A stretch of 22,511 bases of DNA. It comes from an uncultured Acidimicrobiaceae bacterium. GTDB taxonomy: Bacteria > Actinomycetota > Acidimicrobiia > Acidimicrobiales > Microtrichaceae. How positions within the stretch are numbered: the first letter of the stretch is position 1; each line of letters opens with the position of its first letter. This document shows, in pieces, positions 7,389-15,948 of the stretch. The stretch is taken from the NCBI GenBank assembly GCA_937868025.1, contig CALMLJ010000046.1, positions 1-22,511 on the forward strand, written 5' to 3'. The notes under the pieces were generated by a model, which worked only from the letters and a program-made list of their open reading frames with translations, did no database searches and was not told the origin of the DNA. The position numbers were made by a program, and so were the translations under genes.

Positions 7389-7399
7389 GTTACGGTAAC
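7389..7399. promoter_or_regulatory. Palindrome in the exporter promoter spacer, operator candidate
   Basis: GTTAC and GTAAC flank a single G, giving a perfect 5+1+5 inverted repeat. Its place between the -10 box (7377-7382) and the expected -35 would let a bound repressor block RNA polymerase. No regulator gene is adjacent. Confidence 0.4.
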
Positions 7400-7430
7400 G
7401 GCCACCCGCGGGGGTGTACAGCCGCCCAGT

Positions 7431-7446
7431 TCCCTCGAACGAGGGA
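7431..7446. promoter_or_regulatory. 16-bp palindrome over the -35 region of the secreted-protein promoter
   Basis: TCCCTCG (7431-7437) and CGAGGGA (7440-7446) form a perfect inverted repeat around AA. With the -10 at 7455-7460, a 17-bp spacer puts the -35 at 7432-7437, inside the left arm. The 7+2+7 layout with a central CGAACG matches the palindrome at 506-521, although the outer arm bases differ. Confidence 0.4.
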
Positions 7447-7454
7447 GATGTGAG

Positions 7455-7460
7455 TAGGAT
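7455..7460 (+). promoter_or_regulatory. -10 hexamer for the secreted-protein gene (leadered)
   Basis: TAGGAT should start transcription near 7467. That leaves a leader of about 37 nt carrying the strong AAGGAGGG at 7490-7497. This is one of the few genes here with a classical leader and Shine-Dalgarno sequence. Confidence 0.45.
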
Positions 7461-7503
7461 GATTCATCAGACGCACTGGGCGTCGTACCAAGGAGGGATG
7501 AAC

Positions 7504-7884
7504 GTGAGCATGAAAAGCAGGAAGGGAACGGTTCGCTGCCTGGCGGTCGCCGTGCTGGCCATCGCCGGCGTGGTGGCGCATCCAGGGATGGCGTCGGCGG
7601 ACGTCAACGATTGCGCGAGTCAGTGGCACTGCTGGTGGTCCGGCGGTTCGTACAACGGCACCCGCTGGCAGGTCTCGGGAAACAACGTGAACCTCTCGGC
7701 CAAGGGAATCGCCACGCAGTCGGCGTACAACCATGGAACCAGTGGGCAGCAGAACTGCGGCTACTACGGAATCTCGTACAGCAACGGAACGTCCACGAAG
7801 ACGGCTTCCAGCACGACGCACACGTACTCTGCCCGCGGCGTCGCCTCCAATCAGTGGAAGGCCCCGGGTCTCGCGTGTTCGTAG
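7504..7884 (+). CDS. Small secreted four-cysteine protein, possibly peptidase-inhibitor I36-like
   Basis: The 126-residue precursor has a clear signal peptide: MSMKSRKGTVR, a hydrophobic core at about 12-26, and a likely cut after ASA (residue 32). The mature 94 residues hold four Cys (37, 43, 85, 125) and many aromatic, Gly, Ser and Asn residues. CASQWHCWWSGGSYNGTRW and ATQSAYNHG recall the peptidase-inhibitor I36/gamma-crystallin-like pattern of small Streptomyces secreted proteins. A lactococcin-972-like bacteriocin is the main alternative, because such peptides often lie beside adaptor-bearing ABC systems. Both are inferences. GTG 7504 is chosen because AAGGAGGG ends 6 nt upstream; the ATG at 7498 is too close and the ATG at 7510 is further away. 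The gene diverges from the exporter operon and overlaps the lipoprotein gene downstream. Confidence 0.8.
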   Translation: MSMKSRKGTVRCLAVAVLAIAGVVAHPGMASADVNDCASQWHCWWSGGSYNGTRWQVSGNNVNLSAKGIATQSAYNHGTSGQQNCGYYGISYSNGTSTKTASSTTHTYSARGVASNQWKAPGLACS

Positions 7885-8822
7885 CGAGACGGCTCGGTCC
7901 GGCGCTCCTCGCGTTGGCCTTGTTGGGTTGCAGCGGGGCCGACCGGCCCCGCTCGCAACCCTCGCGCGAAGGTGGGAAATCCGAGCGGATCGAGGATCTC
8001 GTCGACCTCGGATCCTCCGGGCCGGCGCGACCGCTGACGACCGAGGAGCAGTACGTCATTCAGGCGTCGTGGGATCGCCTCATCTCCGCCTGCATGGCGA
8101 AGGCGGGCCTCCGGTGGGAGGTCGTCACCAGCCGTAACCTTCCGTCCGAAGCCAACCCGTATCCGACCAAGAGCGAGCTGCTTCGGAGCGGCTACGCAGC
8201 GGACTTCGCGGCGATGCACCTCTCGGATCGGGATGCGAACGAACGGTTCCTCAACGACCCGATCAACTCCGTCCCACCTGCCGACCAAGCGGCGTACCAG
8301 CGAGCGTTCAGCGGTACGAAAACGCTCACGGTGCGCGATGGCGAAGGAACCGCCACGATCTCCACCGATGGCTGCGTCGCCGAGGCCAATGCTCAGATCT
8401 ACGGCTCCGTCGAGAACGCCCTCTGGCTGAGCCAGGTCGTCGAGGTGGGAACGCCTTCGCAGCTCAACCGCGCACTCATGGACTACCCGGACTACGTGCA
8501 GGCGCTTCGCAAGTGGCAGGACTGCATGCGCTCCGCGGGCGTTTCCTGGATGGACGGCGAGGGCGCCGGTCCGAACTGGGACACGGGGTACGAGGTTCTC
8601 CGGTTCCAGATGGTGACCGACGACACCGTCCCGACGAAGCAGGAAGAGACGAAGATCGCGTCCGACGATGCCGAGTGCGGTACCTCGTCCGATCTGTTCG
8701 ACGTTCGATCGGAACACCTTCCCGACGTGAAGGCCAAGGTGTGGAAGAAGGCCGGCTTCGAGCAGAGCGACAAGTGGCGCCTGCAGCAGGCTTCGCTGGC
8801 TCGGGCGAAACTGGTTCGATAG
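7875..8822 (+). CDS. Cysteine-containing lipoprotein of unknown function
   Basis: The 315-residue product starts at GTG 7875, 10 nt inside the end of the secreted-protein gene, so the two are probably translated together. The N-terminus MFVARRLGPALLALALLGC has a lipobox ending LLGC, with lipidated Cys19. After a Ser/Arg/Gly-rich linker, the domain from about residue 60 holds Cys73, Cys167, Cys217 and Cys268. Two of these lie in the related motifs CMAKAGLRW (73-81) and CMRSAGVSW (217-225), suggesting an internal duplication or paired structural element. Charged C-terminus. Proteins with paired CM..G motifs recur among actinobacterial lipoproteins but have no known function that I can name. Position suggests a partner of the secreted protein or exporter (receptor, chaperone or immunity protein). 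Confidence 0.8.
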   Translation: MFVARRLGPALLALALLGCSGADRPRSQPSREGGKSERIEDLVDLGSSGPARPLTTEEQYVIQASWDRLISACMAKAGLRWEVVTSRNLPSEANPYPTKSELLRSGYAADFAAMHLSDRDANERFLNDPINSVPPADQAAYQRAFSGTKTLTVRDGEGTATISTDGCVAEANAQIYGSVENALWLSQVVEVGTPSQLNRALMDYPDYVQALRKWQDCMRSAGVSWMDGEGAGPNWDTGYEVLRFQMVTDDTVPTKQEETKIASDDAECGTSSDLFDVRSEHLPDVKAKVWKKAGFEQSDKWRLQQASLARAKLVR

Positions 8823-8864
8823 GTCGCGATGGACGAGTCGATCGAGTGCTCGGAACCACTCCTC

Positions 8865-8870
8865 TAGAGT
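8865..8870 (+). promoter_or_regulatory. -10 hexamer of a leaderless promoter for the S51-like gene
   Basis: TAGAGT ends 7 nt before the GTG at 8878, with no Shine-Dalgarno sequence between them. Confidence 0.55.
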
Positions 8871-8877
8871 TCAGTGC

Positions 8878-9558
8878 GTGACTGGAACGTTGGCCCTCGT
8901 CGGTGGTGCGGAATGGACCGAGGGTTGCACCTTCGATGCCGACCTGCTCGCGCGGAGCGGCGGTGACCGCGTCCTCGTGATCCCGACCGCCGCAGCCTAC
9001 GAACAGCCGCAGCTGCAGATCGACCGTGCGACGTCATGGTTCGCGTCCCTCGGCGCCACCGTCGACGTGCTCGAGGTGTACCGCCGCGCCGACGCCACCG
9101 CCCCAGGCGCCGCAGCTGCGCTGGCCGACGCTCGCTTCGTGTACATCGGCGGCGGGTCGCCGATGCACCTGCGTTCAGTGCTGAAGGACACCCCGGTCTG
9201 GGACGGGGTCGTCGAGGTCTGGCAGCGCGGCGGCGTGGTGGCCGGCAGCGCCGAGGGTGCGTCGGTGCTGTCCACCTACATGGTGGACAGCCGCGGCGGT
9301 GCGTTCACGGTCGGCCTCGATCTCCTCACCGACATCACCGTGATTCCCCGGTTCAACCTGTGGTCGGGCGACAAGCTGCATCGAACCATCACGCTGGCGC
9401 CATCGGGCATGACGGTCGTGGGCATCGAGGAGTCGACGGCGCTGATCTGGGAAGACGGCGCCTGGACGCAGGCGGGGGCCGGTGCAGTGGTCCCGCACCG
9501 CAACGGTCACCGCATCGAGGTCACCGAGATCCCGCCGCCTACTTCTCCTCGATCGTGA
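8878..9558 (+). CDS. Peptidase S51 / cyanophycinase-like protein
   Basis: The 226-residue product has the class-I glutamine-amidotransferase-like fold used by S51 peptidases (dipeptidase E, cyanophycinase). Visible elements are MTGTLALVGGAEW at the N-terminus, VLVIPTAAAYEQPQ, FVYIGGGSPMHL (88-98), and the nucleophile elbow VAGSAEGASVL with likely catalytic Ser124, where the usual sequence is GxSAGA. Here Glu126 follows the Ser-Ala pair. FNLWSGDKLHR and GIEESTALIWEDG fit the C-terminal half, where family members carry a His and an Asp/Glu. The substrate is unknown; hydrolysis of Asp-containing dipeptides or isoaspartyl bonds is the family's usual activity. No cyanophycin synthetase is nearby. 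The 3' end overlaps the convergent cyclophilin gene by 20 bp. Confidence 0.82.
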   Translation: MTGTLALVGGAEWTEGCTFDADLLARSGGDRVLVIPTAAAYEQPQLQIDRATSWFASLGATVDVLEVYRRADATAPGAAAALADARFVYIGGGSPMHLRSVLKDTPVWDGVVEVWQRGGVVAGSAEGASVLSTYMVDSRGGAFTVGLDLLTDITVIPRFNLWSGDKLHRTITLAPSGMTVVGIEESTALIWEDGAWTQAGAGAVVPHRNGHRIEVTEIPPPTSPRS

Positions 9559-10372
9559 CCTTCTCGATCTTGACGTCCTTCACCGGCTTGTCGCCGGTTG
9601 CCGTCTGCACAACACCGATCTTGTCGATGACATCGGTGCCCGAGGTCGCCTGACCGAACAGCGAGTACTGCGGTGGAAGGCCGACACCCTGGTCGCCGGT
9701 GATCACGAAGAACTGGCTGCCGTTCGTGTTGGGACCCGAGTTCGCCATTGCGACGGAGTACTTCTGGTACTCGCCGGCCTGGGGGAGCTCGTCGCCGAAG
9801 TCGTAGCCGGGGCCACCCATGCCGGTGCCCTGGGGATCGCCGCCCTGAATCATGAAGTCCTTGATGATCCGGTGGAAGATCAGGCCGTCGTAGAAGTGGT
9901 AGCGGGAGAGGAACACGAAGTTGTTGACCGTCTTCGGAGCCTTGGCCGCGTCGAGCGCCAGCTCGAAGGTGCCCTCGCTGGTCTCGACCTTCGCGGTGTA
10001 CTTCTTGGCGGCGTCGATGCACATCTTCGGCGGACCGTCGAAGCTGTCCTTGCGGTCGGAGCTGCCGTCGGCCTTCGGGCATTCGGCCGAACCGGGCTCC
10101 GCCTCGACGAATGCAGTCGTGGTGGTCGTCTCGCCGGGGGCCACGGTCGTGGCGTCGGCCGCCGCGGTCGTGGTGGGCGAGTCGGCAGCGTCGGTGGAGT
10201 CGTCGTCGCCGCCGAGCGCGATGGCACCGGCAATGAGCAAGGCGAGCACGACCGTCACCGAGCCGATCGTCACGAACCGCTTGCGGCGTGCGAGCGCGGC
10301 GGCCTCCTTGCGAGCTTCTTCGGCTCGGGTGCGGGAGAGTTCCTTCTGGCGGGCGCGTTTGTCTGTTCCCAT
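9539..10372 (-). CDS. Membrane-anchored cyclophilin-type peptidyl-prolyl isomerase
   Basis: The 277-residue product is a single-pass protein. It has a charged cytoplasmic N-terminus (about 1-32, KRARQK and repeated Arg/Glu/Ala), TM helix at about 33-54, a Thr/Ala/Asp-rich linker (about 55-110), then a cyclophilin domain from about 125 to the end. The domain shows FHRIIKDFMIQGGDP with the catalytic Arg in FHR, then MANSGPNTNGSQFF, the conserved substrate groove. It should catalyse cis-trans isomerisation of prolyl bonds in exported proteins outside the membrane. Actinobacteria commonly have such anchored cyclophilins. The start is ATG 10372, with TATCCT 10 nt upstream; the longer frame to 10414 would add residues upstream of the promoter box. 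It diverges from lysC. Confidence 0.92.
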   Translation of the reverse strand: MGTDKRARQKELSRTRAEEARKEAAALARRKRFVTIGSVTVVLALLIAGAIALGGDDDSTDAADSPTTTAAADATTVAPGETTTTTAFVEAEPGSAECPKADGSSDRKDSFDGPPKMCIDAAKKYTAKVETSEGTFELALDAAKAPKTVNNFVFLSRYHFYDGLIFHRIIKDFMIQGGDPQGTGMGGPGYDFGDELPQAGEYQKYSVAMANSGPNTNGSQFFVITGDQGVGLPPQYSLFGQATSGTDVIDKIGVVQTATGDKPVKDVKIEKVTIEEK

Positions 10373-10382
10373 AGCGGTCGGA

Positions 10383-10388
10383 AGGATA
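10383..10388 (-). promoter_or_regulatory. -10 hexamer for the cyclophilin gene
   Basis: TATCCT on the minus strand ends 10 nt before the ATG at 10372, giving a leader of a few bases at most. Confidence 0.5.
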
Positions 10389-10477
10389 CCAACGGGTCGC
10401 GTCGAGGACCTCACTGCGGTGAGGGCCCCCTCAGGACGGCCAGGACCCCCGATTCATAAGGGTTTGCACCGATCCGC

Positions 10478-10483
10478 TACATT
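10478..10483 (+). promoter_or_regulatory. -10 hexamer of a leaderless promoter for lysC
   Basis: TACATT ends 8 nt before the GTG at 10492. No leader remains for a lysine riboswitch or a peptide attenuator, so control must be by feedback on the enzyme or at the promoter. A short hairpin (CCTCAC/GTGAGG, 10409-10424) lies upstream in the divergent spacer. Confidence 0.5.
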
Positions 10484-10491
10484 CGTCGCCC

Positions 10492-13047
<2,556 letters not shown>

Positions 13048-13053
13048 TCGGCG

Positions 13054-13059
13054 AACCTA
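13054..13059 (-). promoter_or_regulatory. -10 hexamer of a leaderless promoter for the MazG-like gene
   Basis: TAGGTT on the minus strand ends 6 nt before the ATG at 13047. The adjacent glnK terminator hairpin begins 11 bp away and would cover the expected -35 region. Confidence 0.55.
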
Positions 13060-13070
13060 ACTCGAAAACA

Positions 13071-13100
13071 CGAACACCCCGCCCGAAGGCGGGGTGTTCG
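13071..13100 (-). terminator. Intrinsic terminator of the amt-glnK transcript
   Basis: Arms 13071-13083 and 13088-13100 are exact 13-bp complements (CGAACACCCCGCC). Read on the minus strand, the loop is TTCG, a stable tetraloop closed by C-G, and the stem is followed by TGTTTT. It lies 34 bp past the glnK stop. Confidence 0.85.
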
Positions 13101-13134
13101 CATCGACCGACGTGGTCGCCGGAATCCCGGTGGG

Positions 13135-13476
13135 TCAGATGGCGTCGTCCCCCCGCTCTCCCGTGCGGACCCGCATGAGCGAGCCGAGGTCGATCGACCA
13201 GATCTTGCCGTCACCGATCTTGTCGGTCTTGGCGGCAGCGGCGATGAGGTCCATGACCTCGTCGACCCGGGATGACTCGACGAGGATCTCGAGCTTCACC
13301 TTCGGGACGAAGTCGATCTTGTACTCCGCCCCTCGGAAGGTCTCGGACTTGCCGCCCTGGCGGCCGTACCCCTGGACCTCGCTCACGGTGAGCCCGGCGA
13401 GACCGGCGGCGCGGAGCGCCTCCTTCGTCTCCTCGAGCTTGAACGGTTTGATGATGGCGGTGATGAGTGATGGCAT
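13135..13476 (-). CDS. glnK: Nitrogen regulatory protein PII (GlnK/GlnB family)
   Basis: This small trimeric signal protein senses 2-oxoglutarate, ATP and ADP, and plugs the ammonium channel when nitrogen is sufficient. The 113-residue product begins MPSLITAIIKPFKLEETKEAL. It has the T-loop GYGRQGGKSETFRGAEYKID, in which Tyr52 corresponds to E. coli Tyr51, the residue uridylylated in enterics and adenylylated in several actinobacteria. Phe47 replaces the second T-loop Tyr. KIGDGKIWSIDL is the B-loop/C-loop region. The ATG lies 3 bp after the amt stop, so the two genes are co-transcribed in the classical amt-glnK arrangement. GlnK is preferred to GlnB because of this linkage. Confidence 0.95.
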   Translation of the reverse strand: MPSLITAIIKPFKLEETKEALRAAGLAGLTVSEVQGYGRQGGKSETFRGAEYKIDFVPKVKLEILVESSRVDEVMDLIAAAAKTDKIGDGKIWSIDLGSLMRVRTGERGDDAI

Positions 13477-13479
13477 GGG

Positions 13480-15069
13480 TCAGACCTTTTCCTTGATCGG
13501 ATTCTCGCTGGGGAGGTTGGACGGTGTGGTGTACGTCATGCCCTGGCCGAACTCCATGTGGTAGGCGGTGATGCCGTGCTCGTGAAGGTCGAGACCTTCG
13601 AGTTCGCCGTTCTTGCTGACCCGGAGGCCCCATTCGCCGGGGATGAGCGAGATGGCCTTCATGAGGGCGAACCCGACGCCACCGACGACCACGAGGCAGG
13701 AGAGCACACCGACGAGCTGGGCGAGGAGCTGGGTGCCGCCGCCGCCGGCGAGCAGACCCTCGATCTCGCTGCTGTGATCCGCGCCGTCAGGCCCGGGCAG
13801 GAACTGGCCGTTGGCGAAGAGCCCGATGCTGAGGCACCCCCAGATGCCGCAGGCGAGGTGGACCGGCACGGCGCCGATCGGGTCGTCGAGGCGAAGGTGC
13901 TCGAGCAGGTCGGTGACCAACGGGACGATCAGACCGGCGATGGCGCCGATGACGAGCGCCCAGCCGGGCGACACCCAGTAGCAGGGTGCCGTGATGGCGA
14001 CGAGGCCACCCAGGAAGCCGTTGATCGAGATGCCCATGTCCCAGGTCTTGGAGCGGGGGTAGAGGAACAGGACGGCGACGAGACCACCGGCGCAGGCCGC
14101 AAGTGTGGTGTTTGCGGCGACTCGGCCGATGCCCTCGAAGTCCATTGCAGACAGCGTTGAGCCGGGGTTGAAGCCGTACCAGCCGAACCACAGGATGACG
14201 GCGCCGATCGCACCCATCGTGAGGTCGTGGGGAGGCATCGGGCCACCGCCGTCGCGCTTGAACTTGCGGCCGAGCCTCGGGCCGAGAGCGATGCAGCCGC
14301 AGAGAGCGAGGATGCCACCGACCATGTGGACGACCGAGGAACCGGCAAAGTCACGGAAGACGGCCTTCATGGAGTCGTCGGAGTTGGAGAAGAGCCCGTT
14401 GAACCAGCCCATGGTGTTGCCGAGCCAGCCGCCCGGACCCCAGACCCAGTGGCCGAAGATCGGGTAGATGAAGCCGGAGACGGCGAGGCTGTAGAGGATG
14501 TCGCCCTTGAAGCTCGTGCGACCGACCATGGCGCCCGAGGTGATGGTCGACGCGGTGTCGGCGAAGGCGAACTGGAACAGGAAGAAGGCGAGGAACGCGA
14601 CCTTCGTGTCGAACAGGCCGCCGTAGTCGTAGGTGGCGCCGTGGTCGAGGAGGAAGAAGTACTTGTACCCGATCAGGCCGTTGCCGAGCCCGAACTGGAA
14701 GGCGAAGCCGATCGCCCAGTACAGGACGCCACAGAGGCAGGTGTCGAAGATGCACTCCATGAGGATGTTGACGGTTTCCCGGGATCGGGAGAACCCGGCC
14801 TCGAGGGCCATGAAGCCGGCCTGCATGAAGAACACGAGGAACGCCGCCACGAGCACCCACATGGTGTTCACAGGGCTGATGAAGTCATCGGCCTTGTGGG
14901 CCACGGTCTGCACGGTGGATGCGCCGGCTGGATCACCACCGACGAGCCACGCCGCGCCCTTCATGATTCCGAGCACGCTCGCGATGCCGAGCATCTTGCC
15001 GCTCAGCAAGATCGCGAACAGCTTGCGTGCATCTTTCTCTTTGAAGCGCCGAAGCCGTGATGTGGTCAT
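13480..15069 (-). CDS. amt: Ammonium transporter Amt
   Basis: This is a trimeric membrane channel for ammonium/ammonia uptake. The 529-residue product carries NTMWVLVAAFLVFFMQAGF (from residue 68), the Amt signature FAGSSVVHMVGG with pore His248, and the second pore His404 in VPVHLACGIWG. The conserved Asp lies in FADTAS (Asp171). About eleven membrane helices are expected. There is a 65-residue N-terminal extension before the first canonical helix, containing one hydrophobic segment (about 17-44) that may be a signal sequence or an extra helix. The C-terminal tail (ELEGLDLHEHGITAYH) is the conserved region that contacts GlnK. The start at 15069 is supported by TACGTT 7 nt upstream. It is preceded by tandem 11-bp repeats and the response-regulator gene. 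Confidence 0.96.
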   Translation of the reverse strand: MTTSRLRRFKEKDARKLFAILLSGKMLGIASVLGIMKGAAWLVGGDPAGASTVQTVAHKADDFISPVNTMWVLVAAFLVFFMQAGFMALEAGFSRSRETVNILMECIFDTCLCGVLYWAIGFAFQFGLGNGLIGYKYFFLLDHGATYDYGGLFDTKVAFLAFFLFQFAFADTASTITSGAMVGRTSFKGDILYSLAVSGFIYPIFGHWVWGPGGWLGNTMGWFNGLFSNSDDSMKAVFRDFAGSSVVHMVGGILALCGCIALGPRLGRKFKRDGGGPMPPHDLTMGAIGAVILWFGWYGFNPGSTLSAMDFEGIGRVAANTTLAACAGGLVAVLFLYPRSKTWDMGISINGFLGGLVAITAPCYWVSPGWALVIGAIAGLIVPLVTDLLEHLRLDDPIGAVPVHLACGIWGCLSIGLFANGQFLPGPDGADHSSEIEGLLAGGGGTQLLAQLVGVLSCLVVVGGVGFALMKAISLIPGEWGLRVSKNGELEGLDLHEHGITAYHMEFGQGMTYTTPSNLPSENPIKEKV

Positions 15070-15076
15070 GCGCCGT

Positions 15077-15082
15077 AACGTA
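15077..15082 (-). promoter_or_regulatory. -10 hexamer of a leaderless promoter for amt-glnK
   Basis: TACGTT on the minus strand ends 7 nt before the ATG at 15069. The expected -35 (about 15100-15105) falls within the middle 11-bp repeat. Confidence 0.6.
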
Positions 15083-15086
15083 GGAA

Positions 15087-15119
15087 GTCGGCATTACGTC
15101 GGCATTAGGCCAACGTTAA
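15087..15119 (-). repeat. Three contiguous 11-bp repeats, OmpR-family binding-site candidate
   Basis: Read on the minus strand, 15119-15109 is TTAACGTTGGC, 15108-15098 is CTAATGCCGAC and 15097-15087 is GTAATGCCGAC. The last two differ at one base; the first matches at 6 of 11. An 11-bp period (about one helical turn) is typical of direct-repeat sites for OmpR/PhoB/KdpE/GlnR-type regulators. The block covers the -35 region of the amt promoter, as expected for a class II activator. Confidence 0.65.
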
Positions 15120-15144
15120 GGACAGATTTCCGGCACGCGCGGAG

Positions 15145-15876
15145 CTACACCTCGTCGGGGAGGACCAACCGGTAGCCGACGCCCGGCTCGGTGAGCACCT
15201 GCGGTCGCAGGGCGCCCGTGCCGAGCTTTCGTCGCAGGTTGGTCACGTGGACCCGGAGGGACTCGGTCGTGCCCCGCTGTGTGCCGCTCCACACGCTGTT
15301 GAGCACGCTCTGGTGAATGATGACCTTGCCCAGGTTCCGGGCGAGGAGGGCGAGGAGGGCGAACTCCTTGCGCGTCAGGTCGAGCGGTGCCCCGGCGACG
15401 CTGACGACGTGGGCTCCGGTGTCGATCGTGACGTCACCCACCTCGAGGACCGTCGGATCGGCGACCGATGCCACGAGGCGGCGATGGCGGAGGGCCACTC
15501 GCAGGCGGGCCAGCAGTTCCGGCATCGAGAACGGCTTGGTGACGTAGTCGTCAGCGCCTGCGTCGAGGGCCTCGACCTTGCGCGACTCGGCACCGTCGGC
15601 GCTCAGCACGATGATCGGGTTGGCGAACCAGCGTCGGAGCTGCCGGCAGACGTCGATGCCGTCGATGTCAGGCAGGCCCAGGTCGAGCACGACGATGTCG
15701 GGCGGGTCGACGGTCGCCGCAGCGAGCGCCTGTTCCCCGTTGGTTGCAACGGTCACCTTGAACTGCCGCGAGCCAAGGGCCACGGCCATGACCTCGGTGA
15801 GGGCGGGCTCGTCGTCGATGACGAGGATGCTCACCTCGTCGAGGGCGGGTGGGCTCGTCGTCGCGGAGGTGCTCAC
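15145..15876 (-). CDS. OmpR/KdpE-family response regulator
   Basis: The 243-residue product has an N-terminal receiver domain and a winged-helix DNA-binding domain. In the receiver, Asp21/Asp22 form the acidic pocket (VIDDEPA), Asp65 is the phosphate acceptor (VVLDLGLPD), Ser92 is the switch residue (LSADG) and Lys114 is in VTKPF. All are intact, so it should be phosphorylated. The C-terminal domain has LDLTRKEFALLALLARN, LRVHVTNLRRKL and GVGYRL, closest to KdpE. No histidine kinase or kdp gene is in the window. Its stop lies 75 bp before amt, and the 11-bp repeats in that gap make it a good candidate nitrogen regulator, analogous to GlnR but not clearly of that family. GTG 15876 follows TACGAT by 6 nt. 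Confidence 0.9.
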   Translation of the reverse strand: MSTSATTSPPALDEVSILVIDDEPALTEVMAVALGSRQFKVTVATNGEQALAAATVDPPDIVVLDLGLPDIDGIDVCRQLRRWFANPIIVLSADGAESRKVEALDAGADDYVTKPFSMPELLARLRVALRHRRLVASVADPTVLEVGDVTIDTGAHVVSVAGAPLDLTRKEFALLALLARNLGKVIIHQSVLNSVWSGTQRGTTESLRVHVTNLRRKLGTGALRPQVLTEPGVGYRLVLPDEV

Positions 15877-15882
15877 GTCGCC

Positions 15883-15888
15883 ATCGTA
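15883..15888 (-). promoter_or_regulatory. -10 hexamer of a leaderless promoter for the response regulator
   Basis: TACGAT on the minus strand ends 6 nt before the GTG at 15876. Confidence 0.55.
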
Positions 15889-15948
15889 CCGTCAGGGCCT
15901 GCGGGAACTCGTTCGACGGAGGCACGCCCGCCTGGCGAGACTGCGCCG

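Noticed and set aside
7611..7874. Upstream extension of the lipoprotein frame
   Set aside because: It lies out of frame inside the secreted-protein gene, and the lipobox requires a start at about 7875.
10373..10491. Possible lysine riboswitch or attenuator before lysC
   Set aside because: The TACATT box leaves no leader RNA before the GTG. The small hairpin at 10409-10424 lies upstream of the transcription start.
15247..15948. Fusion-like extension of the cyclase frame
   Set aside because: It runs antisense through the response regulator. The real protein starts at ATG 15949 with family sequence.
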